Of a stretch of DNA of 52,530 bases, positions 40,580 through 48,854 are shown piece by piece. Position numbers and translations under genes: made by a program. The notes under the pieces are model-generated. The model had not been told where the DNA came from, did no database searches, and worked only from the letters and a program-made list of their open reading frames with translations. The stretch is from Archaeoglobaceae archaeon (GTDB lineage: Archaea > Halobacteriota > Archaeoglobi > Archaeoglobales > Archaeoglobaceae). The stretch lies in NCBI GenBank assembly GCA_026988525.1, contig JALSLC010000020.1, forward strand, positions 1-52,530, written 5' to 3'. Numbering within the stretch: position 1 is the stretch's first letter; every line of letters starts with the position of its first letter.

Positions 40580-40663
40580 ATCTTTGAAATGATTTTCCCA
40601 CTATAATAATATTACTGGCAAAATCTCAAAAACATTTTAATATTAAATGAGTTAATAAGTGGC

Positions 40664-40963
40664 ATGGTGATAAAAAAACTTAAGCAAGAAGCTGAAATAG
40701 CTTTAAGGCATATTGAAGTCCTAAAAACTGTTATGGAAAACCAGCCAATAGGGATATTTAAGCTTGCAGAACTGATGGATATGCCGAGACATAAAATAAG
40801 GTACTCTCTCAGAGTGCTTGAGCAATCAGGAATAATAGAACCTACGCAATATGGGGCAATTATAAAGGATGAAGCATACGGAAAAATAGAAGACTTGAAG
40901 AAAGATATCGATGAAGTAAAAAAACTCGTTGAAGAAATGAGCAAAATTCTTAACTCACTTTAA
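40664..40963 (+). CDS. Winged-helix regulator-like protein
   Basis: 99 aa. Winged helix EIALRHIEVLKTVMENQPIGIFKLAELMDMPRHKIRYSLRVLEQSGIIEPTQYGAII over residues 9-67, then a coiled coil KIEDLKKDIDEVKKLVEEMSKIL. Probably a dimeric DNA-binding protein; target unknown. Its stop shares TTAA with the stop of the lipoprotein gene on the other strand. Confidence 0.82.
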   Translation: MVIKKLKQEAEIALRHIEVLKTVMENQPIGIFKLAELMDMPRHKIRYSLRVLEQSGIIEPTQYGAIIKDEAYGKIEDLKKDIDEVKKLVEEMSKILNSL

Positions 40964-41310
40964 ATTAGGAAGTCAAAACTACCAGTAGCATTTTTAATGT
41001 ACAATCTTAAAATACAGATGCCTGTTTTTGGAATAGTGTAATTTATGTTTTTTGTTTTATTGATTTTTTCTAAGAATACACTTTTACCATTTATCATCAA
41101 GTTGACAGTCATCTCTCCTTTAACTATTTTTGCAACCATTTTTACAATCATTCCTTTTTTTATTGGATAAACTGTTTCTTTAATTGCAGTAGCTGAAGTA
41201 AAATTACAGTGCCATCCTTTTTCGTCTTTACTTGTAGTTACATTTACCTTAGCACATCCAAAAGTAATACTTGCTATAACCAATACTACCAAAGCCAATC
41301 TTAAATTCAC
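40960..41310 (-). CDS. Small secreted lipoprotein-like protein
   Basis: 116 aa from a GTG at 41310. N-terminal hydrophobic signal (residues 2-16) ends in ITFGC|A, a lipobox-like site, so it is probably anchored by a lipid at the cysteine. The mature part looks all-beta and basic (VNLMINGKSVFLEKINKTKNINYT), with NxT/NxS sites for AglB glycosylation. No family recognised. Confidence 0.7.
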   Translation of the reverse strand: MNLRLALVVLVIASITFGCAKVNVTTSKDEKGWHCNFTSATAIKETVYPIKKGMIVKMVAKIVKGEMTVNLMINGKSVFLEKINKTKNINYTIPKTGICILRLYIKNATGSFDFLI

Positions 41311-41381
41311 GATATAATCTCTCTCTTCAATTTTAAATTATTTGCGAAAATAAGATAATGCTTTCGTTAGTTTGTGTGTAC

Positions 41382-42791
41382 ATGAAACTGTACAACACGT
41401 TAACTAAAAGAAAAGAAGAAATTATACTTGATAAAACTGTTAGAATGTATGTGTGTGGGATTACTGCTTACGATTATTCACACCTCGGCCATGCAAGGTG
41501 TGCTGTAATTTTTGATACACTCAGACGTTATTTAGAATATAAAGGACATAATGTCAGATATGTTCAAAATTTTACGGATGTCGATGATAAAATTGTAAAA
41601 AGAGCTGTAAATGAAGGTAAATCCTACAAAGAAATATCAGATTACTTTATTTCTGCCTACAAAGAAGATATATGCAAGTTAAATGTAAAAGAAAGTATAA
41701 ATCCAAGAGTGTCAGATAACATAGATGAAATCATAAAAGCTATTTCAATTTTAATAGATAAAGGATACGCTTACTGTGTTAATGGTGATGTTTATTTTCA
41801 TGTCCCGTCTCTCAAAACTTATGGAAAGTTGTCTGGTATGAGTCTTGAAGATCTAAATAGGCATAGAATTGAACCTGATCCAAGAAAAAAAGATATAAAA
41901 GATTTTGCACTTTGGAAATCTGCTAAGAAAGAGGATTACTCAGCTAAAGCGGTTTTTGACTCCCCATGGGGTAAAGGTAGGCCGGGCTGGCACATAGAGT
42001 GTAGTGTAATGTCTTCAAAGTATCTTGGAATTCCATTCGATATACATGGTGGTGGTAGAGATTTGATATTCCCACATCATGAAAATGAGAGAGCCCAAAG
42101 CTTAGCACTTTATGGTATAGAGCCAGTAAAGTACTGGATTCATAACAATTTTGTTAGGATTAATGGGGAAAAGATGAGTAAAAGCCTGGGCAATATTGTT
42201 AGAATAAGAGATGTTTTGAAAAAATATGATGGAGAAATTTTGAGATACTTTCTTTTATCTGCACACTATGGATCCCCACTCGACTACAGCATAGACGCTA
42301 TGGAAAAATGTAAGAGAGCCTACGAATATTTGAGGAATACGATAGAAACTATAGATATGGAAATAGCAGCAATTCTAAGTGGATTATATTCTAATAACAA
42401 AAAAAGCAATTTGTCTGAACTTACAAGCGAACTAAAACAAAACTTTGTAAAAGCAATGGATGATGATTTAAATACACCCCTTGCCCTATCTGTTTTGCAT
42501 ACATTTGCCAATTCCGTAAATAAAATCATAAAAAGTGAAAACTTTAATTTAAGTGAGCTTGAAAGCTCTTTTTACGTTCTGAAAAAATTATGCAGTATTC
42601 TTGGGCTGTTTGAAAATTACAGAAGAGTTCCTATTTTAAATAGAGAGTTAATTGAACTTATAAAGGAAAGAGAGTTTTACAGAAAAGAAAAAGATTTCGA
42701 AAAAGCTGATAAAATAAGAAATTACTTAGCTGAAAAGGGATACAAACTTATAGATACACCAAGAGGTACAAGATGGAAAATTCTTAATTAA
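41382..42791 (+). CDS. cysS: Cysteinyl-tRNA synthetase
   Basis: 469 aa from the ATG at 41382 (MKLYNTLTKRK); an upstream ATG at 41358 adds a hydrophobic octapeptide not seen in the family. Class I motifs: YVCGITAYDYSHLGHAR near 22-38 (HIGH equivalent with zinc cysteine), GWHIECSVMS, HGGGRDLIFPHHENE for zinc binding, and KMSKSLGN near 264-271. Charges tRNA-Cys directly. Promoter region is short (about 70 bases). Confidence 0.96.
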   Translation: MKLYNTLTKRKEEIILDKTVRMYVCGITAYDYSHLGHARCAVIFDTLRRYLEYKGHNVRYVQNFTDVDDKIVKRAVNEGKSYKEISDYFISAYKEDICKLNVKESINPRVSDNIDEIIKAISILIDKGYAYCVNGDVYFHVPSLKTYGKLSGMSLEDLNRHRIEPDPRKKDIKDFALWKSAKKEDYSAKAVFDSPWGKGRPGWHIECSVMSSKYLGIPFDIHGGGRDLIFPHHENERAQSLALYGIEPVKYWIHNNFVRINGEKMSKSLGNIVRIRDVLKKYDGEILRYFLLSAHYGSPLDYSIDAMEKCKRAYEYLRNTIETIDMEIAAILSGLYSNNKKSNLSELTSELKQNFVKAMDDDLNTPLALSVLHTFANSVNKIIKSENFNLSELESSFYVLKKLCSILGLFENYRRVPILNRELIELIKEREFYRKEKDFEKADKIRNYLAEKGYKLIDTPRGTRWKILN

Positions 42792-42840
42792 TTCAGATGC
42801 GTAGGCAAATTTTTTAAAATGTTTTTATTTAGTTTTTGTC

Positions 42841-44358
42841 ATGAAATTTAAAGTTAAACTTATACCAGTTAAAATGGAACGTGCATCAGCTATATTAAGT
42901 CAAGAAGATGCACAAGAACTTGGATTACTTGTTGGAGATAGAATAAAACTAATTTTTGGAAAAAAGAACTTAGTCGCTGACGTACAGATTGCCATAGGTA
43001 TGATTGAGAAGGGAGAGATTGGAATTTCAAAAAACGTAGCAGACTTGTTGGGAATAGAAGAAGAAGGAGAAATAGAAGCCTATCCTGTATCCAAGCCACC
43101 AAGCGTGGAGTATATAAGAAAAAAGATGGATGGTAAAAAACTTAGAAAGGAAGAAATATACTCAATAATAAATGATATTGTAAATGATGCGTTAAATGAG
43201 ATAGAACTATCAGCTTTTGTATTATCCAACTACTTTCATGGAATGGATATGGATGAAATTGAGTGGATGACTAAGGCTATGATAGAGACAGGAGAAACTT
43301 TATCCTTTGAGAGGGGTACAATAGTTGATAAGCATAGTATAGGTGGTGTACCCGGAAATAAAATATCTCTAATTATAGTACCTATAGTTGCCGCAAGTGG
43401 ATTGTACATACCAAAAACAGCAAGCAGAGCAATTACTTCAGCAAGCGGTACAGCTGATACTATGGAAGTTTTAGCAAATGTTTGTTTGTCGGTAGAAGAA
43501 ATTAAGGAAATTACTGAAAAAGTTGGTGGAGTAATTGCATGGGGAGGAGCCACAAACATAGCCCCGGCAGATGATAAAATTATAAGAGTTGAATATCCTC
43601 TCTCCATAGATCCGCATTCCCAACTTTTAGCCAGTGTTATGGCCAAAAAAGGTGCTATAGGTGCTCAGTATTTAGTAATAGATATACCTGTAGGTAGTGG
43701 GGCTAAGGTTCCAAACATAGACAAAGGTAGAGAGCTGGCAAACGATTTTGTAACTCTTGGTAGAAGATTGGGTTTAAACGTTACTTGTGCAATAACATAC
43801 GGCTCTCAGCCAGTTGGTAAAGCAGTTGGACCTGCGTTGGAAGCTAAGGAAGCTTTAAAAGCACTTGAAGAGGGGAAAGCCCCAAAAAGTTTGATAGAAA
43901 AAGCTCTTGGAATTGCTGGAACATTACTTGAAATGGCAGGTATTGCAGCTGATGGAGTTGAATATGCTAAGAAAATACTTGAATCTGGAAAAGCACTTGA
44001 AAAATTCAGGGAAATAGTTGAAGCTCAAGGTGGAGAACCCAATATTAGCAGTGATAAAGTAGTTGTTGGAGACAAAACTTATGACTTCATATCTAACATA
44101 GATGGTGCTGTTTCAAGAGTTGATAATAAGAGAGTAGTTAAAGTAGCAAGAGCTGCAGGAGCACCCAAGGATAAGGGTGCTGGAATAGTAATACATAAAA
44201 AGGCAGGTCAACACGTTAAAAAGGGAGATAAGTTATTTACAATATATGCTGAAAAAGATTGGAAGTTAGATCAAGCTATAGAGCTTGCTATGAGAGAACC
44301 TCCAGTTAGAGTTTCTAGTATGATCCTCGAGAGATATCCTTCGTATAGGTATTATTAA
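42841..44358 (+). CDS. deoA: AMP phosphorylase
   Basis: 505 aa archaeal AMP phosphorylase of the thymidine-phosphorylase superfamily. An N-terminal extension of 85 residues (VKLIPVKMERASAILSQEDAQELG) is typical of archaeal DeoA. Phosphate and nucleobase sites: VDKHSIGGVPGNKISL near 160-175, TASRAITSASGTADTMEVL near 192-210, KKGAIGAQYLVID. It turns AMP to ribose-1,5-bisphosphate and adenine; in archaea with type III RuBisCO this feeds carbon to 3-phosphoglycerate, and adenine could be salvaged by ade-hpt. RuBisCO and the isomerase are not in the window. Confidence 0.94.
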   Translation: MKFKVKLIPVKMERASAILSQEDAQELGLLVGDRIKLIFGKKNLVADVQIAIGMIEKGEIGISKNVADLLGIEEEGEIEAYPVSKPPSVEYIRKKMDGKKLRKEEIYSIINDIVNDALNEIELSAFVLSNYFHGMDMDEIEWMTKAMIETGETLSFERGTIVDKHSIGGVPGNKISLIIVPIVAASGLYIPKTASRAITSASGTADTMEVLANVCLSVEEIKEITEKVGGVIAWGGATNIAPADDKIIRVEYPLSIDPHSQLLASVMAKKGAIGAQYLVIDIPVGSGAKVPNIDKGRELANDFVTLGRRLGLNVTCAITYGSQPVGKAVGPALEAKEALKALEEGKAPKSLIEKALGIAGTLLEMAGIAADGVEYAKKILESGKALEKFREIVEAQGGEPNISSDKVVVGDKTYDFISNIDGAVSRVDNKRVVKVARAAGAPKDKGAGIVIHKKAGQHVKKGDKLFTIYAEKDWKLDQAIELAMREPPVRVSSMILERYPSYRYY

Positions 44359-44373
44359 GGGGGTGTTGTAGTA

Positions 44374-45513
44374 TTGACAAAAAAAGAACAAAAAATTCAG
44401 GAAGGTTTAGAAAATGTTATAGCATGTAAAACAGAAATATCTCGAATAGCCGTTGAAGATGGAAAAGGAATTCTCGAATATAGGGGTTATCCAATAGAAG
44501 AGCTTGCAGAGAAATCTACTTTCGAAGAAGTAGCTTACTTGCTACTTTTCGGTGAATTACCTAAGAAATATGAACTTGAAGCATTTAGTGAAGAGTTGAA
44601 AGAGAAAAGAGAGTTACCACCACAAATAATTGGTTTGCTAACGCACCTATCACCTTTCTCTCATCCAATGGTGGTTTTAAGGACTGCTGTTAGTTATCTC
44701 GGTACTATGGATAAATACATACATTACAGAAATCACGACGTCAGCATAGAAAAAGCAAAAAGCCTTATAGCCAAATTCCCGACGATAGTGGCTTACTTCC
44801 ACAGAATAAGGTGTGGTCAAAAATTAGTCCATCCAAGAGAAGATTTGGGACACGCTGCAAATTTTTTATACATGCTTAGAGGAGAGGAACCTAATGAAAT
44901 TGAAGTAAAAGCTATGGATGTCGATTTAATACTACATGCTGATCACGAATTAAATGCATCAACTTTTGCAGCAAGAATTGCAGCTTCAACCTTAGCAGAT
45001 ATCTATGCTTGTATTGTTGCAGCTACTGGAACTTTAATGGGCCCATTGCATGGAGGTGCATCACAAAGAGTAATAGAGATGCTTAGAGAAATTGCAGTGC
45101 CATGGAGAGCTGAAGAATACATTAAAAGAAAGCTTAATAAAGGTGAAAGGATAATGGGCTTTGGGCATAGAGTATATAGAACTGTTATAGACCCAAGAAC
45201 ATTAATTTTAAAGAGGTTGGCTGAGAAACTCGCAAGAGAAAAAGAGCCGAAGTGGTATCAAATAAGTATTGCAGTAGAAGATGCCGTTTACAAACACAAA
45301 AAACTGTACCCTAATGTAGATTTTTATTCTGCCAGTGTTTATGCAAATTTAGATATACCGGACGATTTATTCATAACCGTTTTTGCTATAAGCAGAATTA
45401 CTGGTTGGACTGCTCATGTAATTGAGCAGTATGAAAACAATAGATTGATAAGGCCGAGAGCTCATTACGTTGGAGAAATTAGAAAAAAGTACATACCTAT
45501 AGATGAGAGGTGA
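44374..45513 (+). CDS. gltA: Citrate synthase
   Basis: 379 aa. Start is a TTG at 44374 behind GGGGGTG with eight bases between. Catalytic residues: LHADHELNAST (first His) near 189-199, GPLHGGASQRV near 224-234, GFGHRVYRTVIDPR near 265-278 and DFYSASVY (Asp). Condenses oxaloacetate with acetyl-CoA. Oxaloacetate may come from PpcA. Last bases overlap the ribosome site of dapL. Confidence 0.93.
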   Translation: MTKKEQKIQEGLENVIACKTEISRIAVEDGKGILEYRGYPIEELAEKSTFEEVAYLLLFGELPKKYELEAFSEELKEKRELPPQIIGLLTHLSPFSHPMVVLRTAVSYLGTMDKYIHYRNHDVSIEKAKSLIAKFPTIVAYFHRIRCGQKLVHPREDLGHAANFLYMLRGEEPNEIEVKAMDVDLILHADHELNASTFAARIAASTLADIYACIVAATGTLMGPLHGGASQRVIEMLREIAVPWRAEEYIKRKLNKGERIMGFGHRVYRTVIDPRTLILKRLAEKLAREKEPKWYQISIAVEDAVYKHKKLYPNVDFYSASVYANLDIPDDLFITVFAISRITGWTAHVIEQYENNRLIRPRAHYVGEIRKKYIPIDER

Positions 45514-45518
45514 AGTGT

Positions 45519-46667
45519 GTGAAGCCAGAAATTGCTGAAAGACTAAATAAACTACCTCCATATTTATTTGCTGAACTTGACAAGATGAAAAATAAAAAAC
45601 TCGAAGAGGGTGTTGAAGTCATAGACTTTGGAGTGGGTGATCCAGATTTACCAACACCTCCACCCATAGTTGAAGCCATGAAAAATGCAGTTGAAAAAGT
45701 AGAAAATCAGAAGTATCCAAGTTATGAGGGTATGCTAAAATTTAGAGAAGCTGCATCCAACTTTTATAAAAGAAGAAAAGGTGTTAAAATTTCTCCAGAC
45801 GAAATAATAGCTTTGATAGGCTCAAAGGAGGGGATAGCACATTTACCCTTAGCTTATGTTGACAAGGGAGATGTTGTTTTATGTCCTGATCCGGGTTACC
45901 CAGTATATCCATCTTGCACAATTCTTGCTGGGGGTACTCCATACTATATGCCCTTAAAGGAGGAGAATGGATTTTTACCCAACTTTGAAGAAATTCCAAA
46001 TGATGTTGTAAAAAAGGCAAAGATAATGTTTTTAAACTATCCAAACAATCCTACTTCAGCCGTAGTTGATAAAAATTTTATAAAGACTGCAGTTGATTTT
46101 TGTATCGACAATGGGATAATTCTGGCACATGATGCAGCTTATAGTGAAATTACTTTTGGAGTTAAAGCAGAGAGTTTTTTGTCCTATGGCTATGAGAATA
46201 TAATTGAGTTCAACTCCCTATCTAAGACATACAATATGACTGGATGGAGAATAGGCTATGCTGCGGGAGATATTGATGTAATAAAAGCACTTTTGAAAGT
46301 TAAAACTAACATAGACAGCGGTGTTTTTCAAGCAATTCAAGAAGCTGGAACATTTGCTATGAATGAGTGTGACGAATGGATAGATAAAAACAATGCAGTT
46401 TATAAAAATAGAGCTGAAAAACTCGTTAAAGGTTTAAAAAATATAGGGTTAAATGTAGAAATGCCTAAGGCCACGTTTTATGTGTGGTGTAGAGTGCCAG
46501 AAGGTTATACAAGCATGGAGTTTGCAAAAATGCTTTTAGATAAGACAGGAGTGTTAGTTACACCCGGTATTGGATTTGGGGAGTGTGGGGAGTACTATGT
46601 TAGATTTGCTTTAACAAGGGATGAAGAAGTTATAGAAAAAGCTATTGAAAAACTATCTGAACTGTAA
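45519..46667 (+). CDS. dapL: LL-diaminopimelate aminotransferase-type PLP enzyme
   Basis: 382 aa from the GTG at 45519, with GAGGTGA five bases upstream; the GTG at 45510 lies inside the ribosome site. Fold-type I aminotransferase: FGVGDPDLPTPP, YPSYEGMLKFREA, the cofactor lysine K236 in SLSKTYNMTGWRIGYAAGD. Best match to DapL (lysine synthesis without succinyl or acetyl intermediates); a general aspartate-family aminotransferase is the alternative. The 3' end overlaps the small membrane-protein gene by 15 bases. Confidence 0.87.
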   Translation: MKPEIAERLNKLPPYLFAELDKMKNKKLEEGVEVIDFGVGDPDLPTPPPIVEAMKNAVEKVENQKYPSYEGMLKFREAASNFYKRRKGVKISPDEIIALIGSKEGIAHLPLAYVDKGDVVLCPDPGYPVYPSCTILAGGTPYYMPLKEENGFLPNFEEIPNDVVKKAKIMFLNYPNNPTSAVVDKNFIKTAVDFCIDNGIILAHDAAYSEITFGVKAESFLSYGYENIIEFNSLSKTYNMTGWRIGYAAGDIDVIKALLKVKTNIDSGVFQAIQEAGTFAMNECDEWIDKNNAVYKNRAEKLVKGLKNIGLNVEMPKATFYVWCRVPEGYTSMEFAKMLLDKTGVLVTPGIGFGECGEYYVRFALTRDEEVIEKAIEKLSEL

Positions 46668-46838
46668 ATCTCCTTTTCCTTTTTTATATATTAAGTACAT
46701 GAGTGGTAAAAGTAGCATTGAAAAAACTAAAAATTCTACATTAACAAAGTAAGAAAGAAGTAAAAACAATGCAAACAAAAACACAGATATATGAAAAGCC
46801 AAATAACAAAGAAAAACTTCTACTCTTTCAGATAGCAT
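46653..46838 (-). CDS. Small two-helix membrane protein
   Basis: 61 aa: two hydrophobic helices (about residues 9-30 and 33-50) and a basic tail KKGKGDLQFR. No family recognised. It lies 17 bases after the prefoldin beta gene on the same strand, so it could be the last gene of that operon. Small size leaves some doubt whether it is real. Confidence 0.5.
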   Translation of the reverse strand: MLSERVEVFLCYLAFHISVFLFALFLLLSYFVNVEFLVFSMLLLPLMYLIYKKGKGDLQFR

Positions 46839-46855
46839 AGTAAAAAAATAAGAAA

Positions 46856-47206
46856 TTAACCAGCTTGTGGCGACAACATAGATTGCAGCTTCTTCTGTAT
46901 TTCAGTTAATCTTTCCTTCAATCTGTCTTCCTGTCTTTTTAATGTGTTTATTCTCACCTCGTAAGTCTCCTTTTTTTCCTCTAAATCTTTAACCACTTCA
47001 CTTTTACTTGCTTTCACGAGTATACTACCTACAACCTTATACAATGGAGTATCCTCACTTACTTTTTTCACTTCTTCAATAGCTTCGTTAACTTCTTTAA
47101 GTAAAGCTTCTACTTGCAATCTTTGAGATATTACTGCTTGTAGTTGCTGTTGAACCTGCTGCATTTGTGCCACCATATTCTGGACTTGCGGAGGTAATTC
47201 ACCCAT
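46856..47206 (-). CDS. pfdB: Prefoldin beta subunit
   Basis: 116 aa from the ATG at 47206, behind GAGAGGTGATAGTA; the GTG at 47215 overlaps that site. Long N-terminal coiled coil (VQNMVAQMQQVQQQLQAVISQRLQVEALLKEVNEAIEEV), a beta hairpin PLYKVVGSILVKAS near 70-83, and a second coiled coil. Forms the hexameric archaeal prefoldin with an alpha subunit. Follows pcc1 as in many archaea. Confidence 0.95.
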   Translation of the reverse strand: MGELPPQVQNMVAQMQQVQQQLQAVISQRLQVEALLKEVNEAIEEVKKVSEDTPLYKVVGSILVKASKSEVVKDLEEKKETYEVRINTLKRQEDRLKERLTEIQKKLQSMLSPQAG

Positions 47207-47211
47207 TACTA

Positions 47212-47433
47212 TCACCTCTCAACTTCGAGCAAATCTACACATACTTTTATCATTCTGAGCCACGAGTTTACGCTGGCTCTCAGGGATGAGAGCCCTAAAC
47301 TCTGAAGCATTAGCGAAAGCTTATTACCATCTAAATAAATTTTTGCATCATTGTCCAAACGTAATGCGTTATACACTATTTCAGCATCTTCAACATTATC
47401 GAATTTTAACGTTACTTTGAATCCACCTCTCAC
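47212..47433 (-). CDS. pcc1: KEOPS complex subunit Pcc1
   Basis: 73 aa from a GTG at 47433. FKVTLKFDNVEDAEIVYNALRLDNDAK...GNKLSLMLQSLGLSSLRASVNSWLRMIKV is the Pcc1 fold; it dimerises and carries Kae1 in the KEOPS complex that makes t6A37 in tRNA. The 5' 38 bases overlap the end of the Brix gene in another frame. No start codon lies further in at a better distance from the GAGGTGG site, so the GTG is kept. Confidence 0.88.
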   Translation of the reverse strand: MRGGFKVTLKFDNVEDAEIVYNALRLDNDAKIYLDGNKLSLMLQSLGLSSLRASVNSWLRMIKVCVDLLEVER

Positions 47434-47878
47434 GAGTTATCAACCTCACTACATCTATTTTGTTGTATTTTAGTTCAAATATGATTTTTTTATTTTCTCT
47501 TTTAACAAAAACATTTTTTGGTGAATCCAAGGATTGAGCTACTTTTCTTGAAAACTTTTCATCAGAGCTTAGGCTGTTAAAGTACTTGAGTAATGCTATA
47601 TTGAAAGGTAGTCTTCCATGAAAAATAGGAACTTCTGAACCCATTTTTACTTTGTTAATTTCTCCAACATTAAAAAAAATTGATAGAACTTCTAAACCAT
47701 CGTATATTTTGAGTATAGATGGATTACCTTTAACTTCCTGAATTATGATAAATTTACCTCCAAAATCATCAATTGATTTTTTGCCTCTTTGAACGTAACG
47801 CCAATTGAAAAACCTCGATAATACTTTTGCCAATCTCCTCGTTTTTCTTCCCGGTTTCCTAGATGTTGTTAGAATCAT
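47396..47878 (-). CDS. Brix-domain ribosome biogenesis protein (Imp4-like)
   Basis: 160 aa. Starts MILTTSRKPGRKTRRLAKVLSRFF, the Brix/Imp4 signature, then FIIIQEVKGNPSILKIYDG and VPIFHGRLPF. Likely an rRNA-binding assembly factor. The neighbours pcc1 and prefoldin beta are the usual archaeal ones, but the rpl37ae and rpoP genes often found upstream are replaced here by a universal stress protein gene. Confidence 0.9.
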   Translation of the reverse strand: MILTTSRKPGRKTRRLAKVLSRFFNWRYVQRGKKSIDDFGGKFIIIQEVKGNPSILKIYDGLEVLSIFFNVGEINKVKMGSEVPIFHGRLPFNIALLKYFNSLSSDEKFSRKVAQSLDSPKNVFVKRENKKIIFELKYNKIDVVRLITRERWIQSNVKIR

Positions 47879-47880
47879 AG

Positions 47881-48708
47881 TTATTTGTGAACAAGAACTG
47901 GTATTTTTGACCTTCTTGTTACAACATCAGTTGTACTACCTAAAATAAGTCCCTCAACAAAGCCCAATCCCCTCGAAGCCATAGCAATCATAGTAGCGTT
48001 TTCTTTTTCAGCTACTTTCAATATAACTTTGTGAGGTGTACCTTCTTCAATTAAAATTTTTACGTTTATTCCAGCCTTTTTTAATTCATTCTTAGCTTCT
48101 TCAAGGGGACTTAAATCTTCTTCATTCTCTTTCACATGTAATATTATGACTTCTCTGCCACCCACAATTGCCGCAGCTTTTACGTATTCAACTACTTTTG
48201 CAGAGTGATCTGATAAGTCATGAGCATAAACTATCTTTTTAAAAATTGTTTCTGGATCTTTCTTACTCCAATCTTTCCTTCTTAGAAGTAAAACTGGTCT
48301 ATCTGCATTTCTTATTATTCCTTCACTAACACTTCCAAGCAAAATTTCTTTTAATTTACTTCTTCCTCTCGAAGCAACCATTATCAAAGATACGTTTTCC
48401 TTTTTTGCATGTTCTACTATCTCATATACAGGATCACCCACTGGTATTGGATGTACAAATTTTGCTTTAACACCTTTCTTCTCAATTTCTTTAACAAGTT
48501 TTTCAAGCTTTTTTTTGGATTCTTCCTCCTCTACCTCAATCCAAGCTTCAATATCGAAACCACCAATATAACTAAATCTTGCAGTATTTATAACTCTAAT
48601 TAATACTATTTCTTCACACCCAGCTTTTTCCAGATCTTCAATATAATCAAACATAGCCATAGAATACTCAGAAAAATCAACAGCCATCATTATTTTTTTA
48701 AAGCACAT
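47881..48708 (-). CDS. Tandem universal stress protein (two Usp domains)
   Basis: 275 aa, two Usp domains (about 1-142 and 155-275). The ATP-loop pattern GxxGx9G(S/T) is complete in the second (GLGFVEGLILGST) but lacks the second Gly in the first (GRSKLKEILLGS), so ATP binding may differ. CFKKIMMAVDFSEYS and FKKIVYAHDLSDHS open the domains. A TATA-like CATTATATAG lies about 25-33 bases before the ATG. Followed 2 bases later by the Brix gene. Confidence 0.92.
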   Translation of the reverse strand: MCFKKIMMAVDFSEYSMAMFDYIEDLEKAGCEEIVLIRVINTARFSYIGGFDIEAWIEVEEEESKKKLEKLVKEIEKKGVKAKFVHPIPVGDPVYEIVEHAKKENVSLIMVASRGRSKLKEILLGSVSEGIIRNADRPVLLLRRKDWSKKDPETIFKKIVYAHDLSDHSAKVVEYVKAAAIVGGREVIILHVKENEEDLSPLEEAKNELKKAGINVKILIEEGTPHKVILKVAEKENATMIAMASRGLGFVEGLILGSTTDVVTRRSKIPVLVHK

Positions 48709-48769
48709 GGATTTACTTAGTTGATTAACTATATAATGCTTACTGAAGTTTGTTAGTGTTGCAATATTT

Positions 48770-48804
48770 TAACATTATTAATAAATAACAATCGTTTAAT
48801 GTTA
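48770..48804. promoter_or_regulatory. Inverted repeat between usp and hypF
   Basis: TAACATTA (48770-48777) and TAATGTTA (48797-48804) form an 8+8 dyad with a 19-base spacer, midway between the divergent usp and hypF genes and outside both probable TATA boxes. Possible shared regulator site; evidence is only symmetry, and the region is AT-rich. Confidence 0.35.
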
Positions 48805-48823
48805 TTAGACAGGAGCAAAAAAT

Positions 48824-48833
48824 AGTATATACT
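48824..48833 (+). promoter_or_regulatory. hypF TATA box
   Basis: AGTATATACT is centred about 26 bases before the GTG start of hypF at 48855, fitting a leaderless mRNA. An ATG at 48853 overlaps the GTG but opens a frame that stops after four codons. Confidence 0.5.
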
Positions 48834-48854
48834 TCTAACACTTTAAAGCTTAAT

